64,000 nucleotides of DNA from Druceiella hillmani. Its lineage: Eukaryota > Arthropoda > Insecta > Lepidoptera > Hepialidae. The notes under the pieces are model-generated. The model saw only the letters and a program-made list of their open reading frames with translations. It was not told where the DNA came from and ran no database searches. The stretch is taken from positions 10,282,501-10,346,500 of the forward strand of contig JAYKKI010000016.1 in the NCBI GenBank assembly GCA_039881145.1, given 5' to 3'. The translations under genes were made by a program, and so were the position numbers. Position 1 is the stretch's first letter. The number at the start of each line of letters is the position of its first letter. This document shows, one piece after another, positions 1-12,340 of the stretch.

Positions 1-288
1 GTTTGGTAAAGAGGTCAGTATGATTAAAATTTACTGTTTTTATAGGCGGCTATGACCGGAAAATGCCAGTAGTCTTTTTCATTTCAAAGGAAGATTTTCC
101 GATTGCACGTGTTCATGAGAGGTTTGTTCTAATGTAAATACGCCAAGTGCTCTGAGTTACATAATAATTTATTCTTGATTAAACCTAAATATTTCTGAGA
201 CGCTTTTTTTACATCTTAATTAGGTTGACAGGTTAGATAATAAATTAGGGTTTATAAATGCAATCAAATACTAGAATGAGGGAAAATG

Positions 289-388
289 TTGGTGTTATGT
301 TTTTGTCATATTTATATTGGTAATAATAATAATTGGTATAAATATTGGTGTTATGTTTTTGTCATAATATTGGTATTATGTTTTTGAA
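289..388. repeat. Degenerate short tandem repeat
   Basis: Three imperfect copies of a unit beginning TTGGTGTTATGTTTTTG occur at about 289, 345 and 370. They are separated by AT-rich spacer with an AATAAT run between copies 1 and 2. The spacing is irregular (about 56 then 25 bases), so this is a decayed minisatellite-like cluster and not a clean array. Confidence 0.7.
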
Positions 389-3142
389 ATATACAATATT
401 TAGTAAATTAAGCGTGCATTTACATAATATTTCTTGATTGTTTTTTTTTTATATGGAGCTTAAAAGGATATTTTATTTATTAAATTTCGTTTCTTTTTTA
501 TTAATTATCATTTCGTCCATCATATGTAATTGAGTTTTATATTTCCCAAGCTATATAAATTTTTCGAGTTATTTACGACATTGCTACCGGAAATTAATTT
601 CATCCCAATTAAAAAAATATTTTATTTGTTACAGGGTTTAAATTATACATACACACAAACGTTATTACACAAATTCAATAGACCTAGATAAATTATTTTT
701 GATAATGTATTATTTTTATTATTATTTGTTTGATTTATTTTTCGTGAAAAATTAGCTTTTGGCTTAAAATAAATTTAAAATAAAGATGATGGCTTCAAGT
801 AATAAAGTTTTATATTCGAAATATTGAATGCAATAGATCTTTGTTAAGTTATTTATGGGTAGAGAGATTTTGCATAAATTAACTTTTTCAACTGCAGGTG
901 TCAATTATATTTGGATTCATTTCTTTTATGTTACGTTAAATTCTTTATATTAATATTTTTTTAGTTTTATTTTATCATCTTCATTTTATACATTTTATTG
1001 CTATTCGTAGTTATCGGTGTTATGTTAATTAAATGTAATAAATTATTTTGGTCTTTGTTTTCTAAAGCTTTAAATTTTATCATCTAATCAATTCTAGCGC
1101 TTAAAACCAACTAACAAATTTTCTTGTAACAGACTTTAAGATAAATGTTATATTTAATCAGTATATGATAAGTAATAACTAATATTCTAAATATTGTTGG
1201 TATTGAATATGACTTAAGAAATAAATAAAACGAAAAAACTAAACAATAATGTAGCCTTTTTAAAGCTATAAGGGCTATAAAATTTATTTTTTTTTTGCGG
1301 TAATTACTCATCATACCGATCTACATAATAAATACATTCGCTCTAAAAACTTGAATATTCAACGCTGTAAATTTTGCACTAAACCATTTGTGTGAACAAT
1401 TTGTGATAATTGGAAATAACATCGTCAAAATAATGGGATTGCGACTCAATAATCCATGAAATAAACCATTTTCACCTGAGGGCAAAATTAATTATTTTAC
1501 AGTTAGAACATATTTCCATGAGAAATTCAAAATGTTATTCGGAAAACCTGCGTATGTTATTTACAATTATATAAACTATTTAAAACAATTGGAAAACGGA
1601 ACTACGAACGATCATTTGTAATACTACTAACTTGTTAATGTCACATTTGGTTTGCAATAAATTATGAATGTAACAATCATTTTTATAATTAATTACTAAC
1701 CGTAATAAGTAAATGGAATGAAAAATGTATTCATAAACAGGAATCTTTATTGCATAACATTATGATATGAATTCAGAACGAAATTTGCTATGTCCTAAAA
1801 TGAAGTATTTATTTGATTTTGTTTGAGCATCATTTCGTTAGAATAGACTAAAAATATGTTTTATAAATTTAAGTTCATAAGTAATTCACTTAGAACATAT
1901 AAGTAAACGAAAATAATTTTATGTTTTAAAATAAATTGTAAATAATTTTATTCACGAATTTTCAATGATTAATTTCGTCGAATACATTATTTTCTAGTTC
2001 ACGATGTGTAAGGAAATGAATGACATGAATGAAACGAATGTGCTTATTCATTAAATAGTCAAGATATATTACTTTTATCTGAGCAAGATTATTTATGGAA
2101 CCCTCTATATATCTATTATTGCAGTGATCTCAGTTCAGTAGCCACGTACGTGAAAGACTTCATGAGATTTGTTGAATGATAAAAATGTGTTAATGTGCTA
2201 CATCAATTTATTAGGTAAGAAGGTCAAGAAGATTGGTTCTTCCAAGAAAGTTGGTTGGCGTTAAAGAAATTCGATTATATATTTAAGTAAAACTTTTAAG
2301 TTTTCATATAACCTTCTTTTAAAAGCCACATTTACATAACTTCTCGGGAAACTACTGAAACTTCCTTTAATGTAAATTATCTGCTTTGTTTAAAAATATT
2401 TTTGGAGACAATTTTAGACCTTTTGGATCTTTAATTATTTATTAACTACCTACTAGGCAATATGGCTATTAACATGAGTCAAAGATGGCAAGATTATTCT
2501 GTCCAAATTGATTTTAAAAAAGAATTTCACCCTGAAGAAATTACCATTTTCCTCATTAAGTGGGCGCAGAATTTTATTATAATTCCGCTTAATTATTTTA
2601 CCAACTTTTTCCGATATTGATAGCAGCTAATATGGAATCTATATTTCAGATTAGTTTTACCTTATTGACTTTCGATTAAATCAGGTAATTGATAAATTCG
2701 GTATATTAAATAAGAGAAATTGAATAATCAACGTTTTAATTTGTCTGCTGATTTAAAGTAATTCGTAGTTATTTGTGAAAGTAAGCAATAATAAAGATTA
2801 TCAGTAACTTATATATGTATAATGGTTTTGTTTCACAAAGCCATTTGAGTAACAAGCTTAATTTTAATGTAAGTTTACTGTTTATTTATTCTTGTTAGTG
2901 AATCTGATCGACATCAACATTAGTAGATTTTATAGTGCTCCTAATATTTGAAGCCAATTTATGATTATGGACAGCTTTTAATACATTTTCTTGTCTTGCT
3001 GCATTCCCAGGATAAGATATAACTTTTAGGGTACAAACTGAATTAAGACTTTGTTTAACACTAAGACTATGTTTTTGTCTGTTATAATACAATGCAAATT
3101 TAGTTATTTGGTCACCATATTATCTAATATGTATAATTAAAA

Positions 3143-3143
3143 T

Positions 3144-3188
<45 letters not shown>

Positions 3189-3190
3189 TA
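3143..3190. repeat. (TA)n microsatellite
   Basis: An almost pure TA dinucleotide run of about 48 bases, interrupted once by a G near position 3170. Confidence 0.95.
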
Positions 3191-4313
3191 CAAAATTAAA
3201 TTAGTTTCTCTTTATTAAAATTTATAGGTATGACCTACAACAGTTACCTTCACTTTAAATTTTAGGTAGGGCAATATGTATCTTGAAGTCAGGAAAGAGT
3301 TGTACACGAGTTTGTATTTACTCAGAATGTTACTCGGTAAAAGTTTGATGCGAAATTGGTTGTAATGATAAAATATTTTAATCCACACGAACTTTTACAG
3401 TCTAAAAATTATTGCATAAATCATTTTGGTGGGGTAAATAAGGTACACGCAAATGTTTTGTTCGATTTCCTGTATTAAGTGTGAAATTGTTTCATAATGA
3501 AAACTATAAGTGTTTAAAAATATTTTTTTTAATTTAATGTGTGAAGAGAGACATTGTAGGAAATATTCATATATTATCTTTCTTCTGTATCCAAAATGAC
3601 TTGAGCTAAAATTACGAAAAGAAAACAAAGTAACTCGAAATTTAAGCAAAGTTTACAGAAAAACTTTAAAGTTGATTCTAAATTTTACAGTTTCTTTAGA
3701 AATATCGTGTATAATATTTTACGCCCTTGAAGTATATACTCAATAATATATTTTAAACGATGAAATAGTTTATCGATATTTGTAAATAGTTTAATGTGAT
3801 TACGATATATTTTTGTATGTTTATATGTTTGTAAATATGTAATATACCCGTACTTTTACGTTACAGGTTTGTTGATATGTAACTAGTGTAGGCCCAAAAA
3901 GATGTAAAATAAATTCTATTTTATTGAATTGACAAATTAAAGTCTCATAAAAAAAATTTAATATGATTTTAATTTCCTCTCGACTAACTATACAAACTGA
4001 TACCATCACATATGGTTTTATTTTCACCGTTACATGAAAAAATTAAACAGAAAATTACATCACATAGGTACACAAATTTTTAAAGTAATTTTTTATCAAT
4101 TTAATAAAATCATATTGAATGTAAAATAAGAAACTATCTAAATAGTCGAGCTGAAAGTAATGTAATTTAAGACCCGAAATCTTGAATTAAATATTTTAAT
4201 GATACTTTTTAACAAAATATGTTATTGTCATTTCCATTTAACTACAACAGATCGCCTGATTAACATCATTATTAACAATTTTGCAATCATTAAAAGAAAC
4301 AAAAGATATATGA

Positions 4314-5236
4314 CCTAATTTTGATCTGACGAAGAACACTGATTTACTATAAGAGTTTACGATACCTCCATTAAGTAAATTATTAAAAATAACGTGTTTA
4401 ACATTAATCATTTTGACTAATATTTGGATATAAGTTTTCCAAGTGAAGAATGACTACATTGATACCAACATTTATATATTTATGATATCGTACTGATTTG
4501 CTTAATTATGGTCTGACGATGAACACTGATTTACTATAAGACTACGATACCTCCATTAAGTAAATTATTAAAAATAATGTTTTTAACATTAATCACTTTG
4601 ACTAATATTTGGATATAAGTTTTTCAAATGAAAAATGACTACATTGATACCATCATTTATATATTTATGAGACCGTACTGATTTGCTTAATTATGGTCTG
4701 ACGATGAACAATGAATTACTATAAGAGTTTACGATACCTCCATTAAGTAAGTTATTAAAAATAACCCGTTTAACATTAATCACTTTGACTAATATTTGGA
4801 TATAAGTTTTTCAAATGAAGAATGACTACATTGATACCAACATTTATATATTTATGATACCGTACTGATTTGCTTAATTATGGTCTGACGATGAACACTG
4901 ATTTACTATAAGAGTTTACGATACCTCCATTAAGTAAAGTATTAAAAATAACCTGTTTAACAATAATCACTTTGACTAATATTTGGATATAAGTTTTTCA
5001 AATGAAGAATGACTACATTGATACCAACATTTATATATTTATGATACCGTACTGATTTGCTTAATTATGGTCTGACGATGAACAATGAATTACTATAAGA
5101 GTTTACGATACCTCCATTAAGTAAATTATTAAAAATAATGTGTTTAACAATAATCACTTTGACTAGTATTTAGATATAAGTTTTTCAAATGAAGAATGAC
5201 TACATTGATACCAACATTTATATATTTATGATACCG
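4314..5236. repeat. 187-bp satellite, about 4.9 tandem copies
   Basis: A unit that can be phased on the motif TCTGACGAWGAACAMTGA recurs at 4325, 4512, 4697, 4884 and 5071, giving periods of 187, 185, 187 and 187 bases. The copies are mostly identical, with scattered substitutions (AACACTG versus AACAATG, AACGTG versus AACCCG) and one 2-base deletion in the second unit. The last unit breaks off at about 5236, where unrelated sequence starts. The monomer is close to nucleosomal repeat length, as is common for satellite DNA. No coding potential is seen inside the unit. Confidence 0.95.
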
Positions 5237-6786
5237 CTGTTGAGCTCAGTTCAGTTTGCTTAACCTAGAATCATGAAAAAATATGTTTTTTTAAAAGCCG
5301 ACTTTAAAACACTTAACGAAGATTCGAGATGTCATTACTTTCTAAGAATGCAACACACGCCTGTAAACGATCTAGTCAGTGATTTATTTACGTTTCTTTC
5401 ATTCACTAACTATTTTCGCAGAAACTTGAAATTTTGGCACTTATTGCACCACATATTCTGCATTATATTTTTGAAAGATTTTTATGAAATATTCACAATA
5501 ATTTAAAAACGGAATAAATAAAAGTCTTGAGCAAAACTGTTTTTTTAATTTTATATATCATGTGAGACATTACTTGAAAAAACTTCATACCTAAAATATG
5601 GAAATAAATTATAAATATTTTAAATTGCACATTTAAAAAGATATTCGAAGAACTATTTAGAAACAAAGCATCCGTTTCCCCCCTTATTTCTGAAACTACT
5701 GAGAAAATAATAAGGAGAAAAACTGGGTTACTAAAATCTGTTTAGAAGATGGTAGGATAGATATAGAGTTTATCCTAGATTTTAAATTTATTTAGATATT
5801 CATCATGTTTTACGCCAGTGAGTAGGCATTTAAATTTTTAAGGAAATTAATAAAAAATATGTATACTTAAATATTTACAAGTACCCAAATATTTACGGAA
5901 ATCTCGTAATACGAATTCTACTTGCGTTTGACAGTTTTTTAATACCTAGCGACACTGAATTTTATTACAAAAAATGTGTTATAAATCGTATTCGGTCATT
6001 AGATGCCCAACTAACCTGACTAAAAATTAAAATGTCGAACGTAAGTCTGTCTACCGTAAAATTTCTAACTTAAAGCTCGAAATTATCTAACGTAACGTAT
6101 CTCTGTGAACTGCAATGTTCGAGATAGCAAGGTCACTTGCAGGAGGCGTCTATATTATTTCCGCCGAATTGTGTATAGTCAAATACCTGTATTGTCGCCT
6201 TAATTACTTGTAGTGATAAATAGCTTGCTTCCTATAAGAGAATTTATTTGATTTCTTTGTAAATTAGTACTGTTAAAAATATTTACTAATAATGAAATAA
6301 AAAAAGTAGGTTGGGGTTATCTGAAGAGAGTATTGGAGATTATTTGTAATACTATGCTGCAGGATTTTATTTTTATTTAATGCTATTTTAAATTTTAAAA
6401 AGTCCGTAAAATCGATTGTAATTGGCACAGTAGTTTAAAAGTTTAAACTTGGCTCCAAAGTTGCCGAAGCGTTTCGCAAGATATACTTAATAAATTAAAA
6501 AATAAATTTTACGAAAGCGATGACTACTCGTACTGCAGTGGTTAAAATTGTTTTCCGTTCCAAAATGTCCTACATTCAGGGTGATCTTCCCTTATTTACA
6601 TAATGTGTTAAAATCTGCTGTTGAAACAGTCTGTCTGTATATAAAATTGTTTGGATTTATTTTAATCAGGAAAGTCCGCAAGATTCACACTGGAAAAAAA
6701 TCATTTGTTTGAAAAGAAAATTCTTCCAAATAATTATAACTTTTCTTGGCCTACATATTATTACAAATATATGAGTATAAGAAAAT
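5237..6786. other. AT-rich non-coding stretch
   Basis: No gene is visible. A 77-codon plus-strand frame at 5273-5506 has no recognisable domain. A slightly GC-richer patch near 6120-6200 has stops in all frames that I read. Nothing else stands out. Confidence 0.6.
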
Positions 6787-7267
6787 ACTAGCGTGACCCG
6801 TGCGAAGTCTTCGCATTATAAATTATTCAACTAAAGTTAATAAATCAAAATTGATTGCAGGTATTCAATTCATTTCTAATTTTGCACACTGCTTATTACG
6901 TTTTTATTCCATTATGAAGCTCAGATGACAGATCAAACAAATATTTTACTAAAATTGACATATAGAGGCGCAAGTATCAAAAGCATTGAGCTAAAGCGCC
7001 ACTTTATTTATACGTGAGTGGATTTGAAATTAAACAAACATTTACCGACCGTCAATCATATTGACGTTGAGCCGTTAGATGGCAGCATTGCTGTTTTGTG
7101 TATAAAATTTTAATAATTAATTAATTTGCAAAAACAATAGCAATAATACATTTTTTAGTTGTGGATGCCGGTAGAGCAAGCAATTATCTATAAAATGATA
7201 TATAATTTATGTGGAATAGTTTTCTAAAAAGGGAGAGTAACATCTTAACCTTAGCGTATTAATATAT

Positions 7268-7299
<32 letters not shown>

Positions 7300-7300
7300 A
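6787..7300. mobile_element. Dispersed insect-type repeat copy (class uncertain)
   Basis: The left end carries ACTAGCGTGACCCGTGCGAAG with TCTTCGC following (6787-6814). This matches the ACTAGC-TGACCCG-GCGAA terminus that I recognise from interspersed repeats common in insect genomes. About 500 bases on, the copy runs into a pure (GAT)n tract (7268-7300), which could be its other end. The interior is GC-richer than its surroundings (about 6960-7090) and includes TTAGATGGCAGC near 7076. The reverse complement would end in CTAGT, which is compatible with a Helitron-like 3' end, but a non-LTR tail is an equally possible reading. I did not find an ORF in it. Confidence 0.6.
7268..7300. repeat. (GAT)n trinucleotide microsatellite
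   Basis: About eleven uninterrupted ATG/GAT repeats, preceded by a short (TA)4 run. It sits at the distal edge of the dispersed repeat that starts at 6787, and microsatellite tails are typical of several retroelement and Helitron families. Confidence 0.95.
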
Positions 7301-8809
7301 CGGAAACGACAATTATAAGATTTTTCATTGCTAAAATTTTGTCTATTTTAAATAATTATTTAAAAACCTACATAATGCTGGCAAATGGTAATAAATGTTT
7401 AAGACAATTATTAGATGAATAATAATTTAGTTTTATCTACCTTTAATTCTTCATAAATAAAACTGCGCTAACTTTTTTGTAAACTCTAGGAATTGTTTAA
7501 TTCCAATGTTTAGGTGTATGAAGCGCCTCAAGTTAGTAGGCACACTTTGTTGCTTTTTCCATTTTTGGATGAATTCATATTTATAAAAGTTATATTTATA
7601 AAACCTTATTGTCTTAAAAGAAAATATCATTATAAATATCAGTTATGACAATATTTCATTTTAATTTCAAGTTACTCTGATTCATTATAAACAAAACAAT
7701 TTTCAGGGAATTTCAGATAATAAATTAAATATTTGTACATTGGATTAAAAAAAAATATGAAAAATAACTTTCCATTGCGTATACGCGGAAATATAATTTT
7801 AAGTCTCTATTCAGTCTAGAAATTAAAAGTCGACCGACAACGTTGCCATTACGATAAGGTGGAAAGCCTGAAAACGGCCAGGTTCAAGTCAAAATTACAA
7901 TACCTATTACCAAAATTATTTGTTAAATACTGACAATATTTATTTTCTTTAAATATATTTTATTTCATTCATGCTAGACTTTTAATTTTTTCTTTCAAAT
8001 TTTTATGCGATACGTGGATGGAACAAACTATTTATTTTCAAAATATTATTCAATAAATTTTTATTAAACAAATATATTATTGTTTTATTTATTTCCTAGC
8101 ATTTTTTTCATATCCTCCGGGAATGAATCAGCCGCTAAACTTACCCCAATTACTTTTTTATGTATGCAGAGACGCGAATTACAACGATGGGCTTTGACCT
8201 GGTTCTAAAATATATGCTGCTGGTAGCAGTTTTATAATTTTTTTTTACTTTCGATATTTTAATGCGAAATAAAAACAAAAAAAACGTATATAAATTATAA
8301 ACTTTTATTAAAATAAGTACACAAACAAATGTATTATTATCATATTGAATCTAATAAAACGGAAATTTTATAGAAAAGTGAAATTAGCCTTTATGTGTAA
8401 AAATGCCAATTCGCAAAATTTGAACGAAATCCTTAGTTCACTTTGAATGAAAACTACATTATAGATTATTTTTTCTCACCACATTATCTTTATTTCATGT
8501 TGCAATACGAAAGTAAAAAATAATCCCGTAATATATTTTCAGATATCAAATTGAATAACATCAAGTGATACATATACTTTTTCCTTTTATTTCATAAAAC
8601 TATATAGACGGTTGTAAATTTATTACTATTAATTTTTAATGTTATAATCAGGGAACTAAATTTATAAGCAAGTAATAGATAAGCATATTAAACATATTAT
8701 AACAAATATTAAACTTTTAATATTGACTCCAGTGTTACTTTAATCTATATAACGTATGAATTACGAAACTTTTTTTTTAAGATATACCTATGTTCATCAG
8801 ATCGCTAGT

Positions 8810-8864
<55 letters not shown>

Positions 8865-9457
8865 CTGTGTAGGCTATGTATCAGTGTTAGTAGAAGTAAG
8901 ACGATATCACATTTTTTACCGTTTGGGCCGTATATTTTTGCCATATTTTAGGAGTAAAGAAAGTAATGAAATTTGACATTAGAAAAGTCAAACGACACAG
9001 GGTGTTTACTGATTTTAAATAGATATTTTAATGAAAATATTTAGCCATTGAATAAATACGTTGCGTGGTCATTTATTATTTAAGATAAAATTTGCTTCGA
9101 TATATTTTGGTTCCAAAAGTACTCTCATAAATCACAAAAAGGTGCTGAGTCTACTAAGCGCGGCCTCAGCAGATTAAATTGTATTGAAGCACGAACAGTG
9201 AAAAGGACGTACACATAAATCAATTTTGTATTTACTTTTTAAAGATATCCTTATATGAAAATAAGAAAGCTAAAGACATGAAACAGATTTGAAGTGTTGT
9301 AAACCGAAAAAATATTCCCAGTATTTAAGGAAAAAAATTATATATGTCGGTCCATCGATTTCTAACAGACAGTAATAGAACCAGGTTGGGTAACTGTTTA
9401 GAATAAATTTACAAGTTTAAAAGTGAATAAATACTTCATCTTAGAATTGTTATAACG
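7301..9457. other. AT-rich non-coding stretch
   Basis: No gene is visible. It holds two short GC-richer patches (about 7820-7885 and 8110-8230) that share GACCTGG / CCAGGTTCAAGTC-like words, but I could not align them convincingly. It also holds a (TA)n tract near 8816-8863. Confidence 0.6.
8816..8863. repeat. (TA)n microsatellite
   Basis: A pure AT/TA dinucleotide run of about 48 bases. Confidence 0.95.
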
Positions 9458-9606
9458 TTAAGCTATTTAAATATTAAGTTTTAAGATTATAATATTGAGA
9501 TATTTAAATATGAAAGATTAATAATATTGAGTTATTAAATATAGTTTTAAGATTACAATCTTGAGATATTTAAATAAAACAAATTACAACATTGAGCTAT
9601 TTAATT
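9458..9606. repeat. Irregular short tandem repeat (TTGAGNTATTTAAAT)
   Basis: A word close to TTGAGATATTTAAAT recurs at about 9458, 9495, 9537, 9561 and 9592, alternating with TTTTAAGATTAYAAT blocks. Spacing varies between 24 and 42 bases, so the array has been scrambled by indels. Confidence 0.7.
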
Positions 9607-11148
9607 AAGAAATGAAATTTGTAATTTTTACAAATCACTTAAATTCATTATAACAACGACACGAAATTCTAAAGAAAAATAATTCTCCGCTACATAAGAC
9701 ACGATATCGGCAAGTCATTTGACATGACTGTTTATCCTCTATTTTTGAGGTGCATTATTTACCTTGGGTAGGAAAACCAACCACTTGGAAACGAGAAAAA
9801 GATAATGTGATCCTAAATTTCAACTTTAAAATTTTCTATTCCTTATTAGTTACTAGTTTTGCCGTAACTTCGTTCGTATGTGGGCCTTTAGAAAATATAT
9901 CATAACAATTATAAAAGCACATTTTTTTAAGTAAGTATTCTTTGCAATCAAACGTCAAATTGCTATGTATTCTTTTCTTGGCAATCTAGATCAATTGCAA
10001 TAACACATATCCTATATGTTACCCCAGACCGAAGAGAGTCCCGCAGTAAAAAAATCATCCTTTAGTTATTTTTATGTCATACATGAACAAATATATATGC
10101 TCTCAGATAAACGGACAAACGTTAAAAAATCTATCTTTTTGACTATTTGCTTTTACTAGTTCTCTGTAGTTAAAGACTATAATGTTTCATAAATAGAACC
10201 TTTAAAAATATGAATTCACCCAAAAATACGTCAATATGAATCGCGATGGTAAATACAAAAGTTCAAAGTTACTATTAAAAAATTGTATTTTTCTTTAGCT
10301 AACGCTCAATATTAAAACGTTACTTTAGCCTTCAAAAGGCTTGTTTGTGTTTCGTGGAAGTTTTATACTAGCTAAATATCCGGCGTAGGACCGGCAGGTT
10401 CCAATCCGGTTTGGACTGGAGATCATTGTCTCAATAATATTTATTGCTACAGAATGGATTCCTCTCAAATTCCACACCGTCACTCTAAATGTTGGAAATT
10501 TGAGGGTAATCCGTTAAAAAAGGTAGAAGCCTAGTAGGATCATAAATAAACACCATTTGCTGATTCATAGCAGCTGTATTTTAGATAAAAAAGATCTTGA
10601 ACAAGCTCAAAAATTTGAAGCTAAATTGAACTAAACAATTGAATAATTAAAAAAAATAAATTAGGAAGAAATAATTTTGAAGAAAAACAGAAAAACGGAA
10701 GATTTAAACAAAATGTTGAGTGAGACCATTTTATGTAACTGGGCTCAAAAAAAGTACGAAAATTGTTTATTTGCTTTCTTATATTATGCTGCTCCGCCTC
10801 AGTATTTACGAAATAAAACATTTGGCAAATAGTAAAAATATAGCAATAATCGATAAAATAGAGTGTATCTGATCACATCTGGTTTTCGTCCTTATACCTA
10901 CCATTAATTATCCATTAGAATTTTCTGGGTTCGAAACTAGATAGATATATTTTAATAGTAAAATTTTTCTTGAGACTTATGTCTTCACATTTTTCTATAG
11001 GATATGTAAAATACAAAATAGGAAAATAATTTTGGTATTTCTTTCTTTCACTTATATCAGTGATTATTTAGCAGTACTTGTTTCGATCAACGTAATGATA
11101 ATAAATGTGTACAATAGTCTTTCATGTGAATATTTATCCATTAATATA
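9607..11148. other. AT-rich non-coding stretch with one GC-richer patch
   Basis: No supported gene. A GC-richer patch near 10370-10540 has about 42 stop-free plus-strand codons and contains a tRNA B-box-like GGTTCCAATCC at about 10398. It also has an imperfect hairpin (CTCAAATTCC near 10464-10473 against GGAAATTTGAG near 10494-10504). It may be part of a repeat, but I could not assign it. Confidence 0.5.
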
Positions 11149-11860
11149 TTGAAGTTAAATTTCTTTCTTCAAAAAAAAATGATGAGAGTGAAATTTTACG
11201 ATGCGCTCATTCGCACACATGATGCAATAAAAATCGGCAGTATGAAGTTGCTCACGATGCAACAACAATCGGCGGAATTAAGTTGCTCACTAAACATATA
11301 TTGATGTGCGTGTAGTGATTGATACTACATATAGTTATTGGGGTATTTGTAAATACACAACACCTGCATTATATTCATAAAAAAGTAAGTTATAACTGCT
11401 TTATAACAATATTTGTTTAATAATTGAAATTAAATAGTGGTCCATATATTCAAAAATATTTATTTATTATGATTATTAGTGATAGAAATAGTGCTTATAA
11501 ACTTTCACAAAATATTTTAAGTTTATTTCTCTAAAAGAATTTTAGTTTCGATATGTATTTAAACGCATTGTAAATTATTACTTTATAATTTATTAAATAT
11601 CAAATTTTTTAAAATTACAATAGATTTTCAGCATAGTCATTTTTCTTCATTATTTGTAAAACTTTATTTATATGATTTTAGTATATTTAACAATTCATGG
11701 TACACATTTTGATTTTTAAAATTTAATTATTTGATTGAATTTAGATTTTAACGACCGTATTTATAATCACGGTCCCGTCCTTTTATTATTTATTTAAATT
11801 ACTTATTTGTGTTCTTAATAAAGTTATTCTTGTATTTTGCCGAAGAATTTTAACTTCGAA
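11149..11860. mobile_element. DNA-transposon-like element with self-palindromic TIRs, long copy
   Basis: The left end reads TTGAAGTTAAATTTCTTTC (from 11149) and the right end is its approximate inverse, GCCGAAGAATTTTAACTTCG (11840-11859). Each end is itself close to palindromic (GAAGTT...AACTTC). Next to the left end is AAAAATGATGAGAGTGAAAT, which is shared with the element at 54990-55379. Internal blocks also match: TATGAAGTTGC near 11240, and ATTAGTGA...TGCTTATAAACTTTC near 11477-11510. This copy is about 320 bases longer than the other. No transposase is seen, so it is a non-autonomous or decayed element. The right boundary is uncertain because the GC-rich CGCGCGCTCG just outside may also belong to it. 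Confidence 0.65.
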
Positions 11861-12109
11861 CGCGCGCTCGTAAGAAGTCACACATTTTTTTCATTAATTT
11901 TTGTCATTACACTGATTTAAAAGTAATAATAAAAACAATTTTAATATTAATGAAAAGTCGATTAACAACTTTTTTAAAATAATCTCTTTTAATTTCTTTT
12001 TTGCCACTGTAATTGAAATAAAATACTAGTCGAGGCAAATTCATTACTTTTATTAAATACTATATTACACATGAAATAAAATATTGTCTTAAATAAATAT
12101 TACATAATA
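11861..12109. other. Sequence between TIR element and paralogous block
   Basis: Begins with CGCGCGCTCGTAAGAAG, partly an inverse of the inner left flank of the preceding element (GATGCGCTC at about 11200). The rest is AT-rich and poly-T-rich with no recognisable gene. Confidence 0.4.
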
Positions 12110-12276
12110 ACCGATGATGTGTTACACTTTTAATTTTCCAACTTCAGTAAAATAACTCCCGGGAAATTCATTAGAACCCCAAAGCTAGATGGTGAAATCT
12201 AAATATCATATAGCTGGACATTTTCTTAAAACGTATGAATTAATCTCGACAGACACTAGACATTTATACATTGTAT

Positions 12277-12340
12277 GATTTATACTTGTGAGTATTGCTC
12301 ACAAGTATAAATCATTTTTCTTGTGAGAATTGCTCACAAG
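12277..12340. repeat. Double hairpin cassette
   Basis: Perfect 16-bp arms, GATTTATACTTGTGAG (12277-12292) and its complement (12298-12313), enclose a 5-base loop. A second hairpin with 8-bp arms (12320-12327 and 12333-12340) and a near-identical loop follows at once. The word GCTCACAAGTATAA is therefore directly repeated. The equivalent interval in the paralogous copy near 49.3 kb is about 74 bases shorter and lacks the cassette. Confidence 0.85.

Larger units (their letters stand above)
1..4313. other. AT-rich non-coding stretch
   Basis: No gene is visible. Open frames here are at most about 84 codons, use AT-driven codons (Ile, Tyr, Phe, Asn, Lys) and resemble nothing I recognise, so they are treated as chance. 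The stretch contains a degenerate tandem repeat near 289-388 and a (TA)n tract near 3143-3190, listed separately. I see no splice or promoter structure that I would defend. Confidence 0.7.

Noticed and set aside
10372..10420. Possible tRNA gene or tRNA-derived SINE head (GGTTCCAATCC B-box with TAGCTAAAT upstream)
   Set aside because: The A-box-like and B-box-like words are only about 26 bases apart, the T-stem has a mismatch, and no acceptor or anticodon stem could be drawn.
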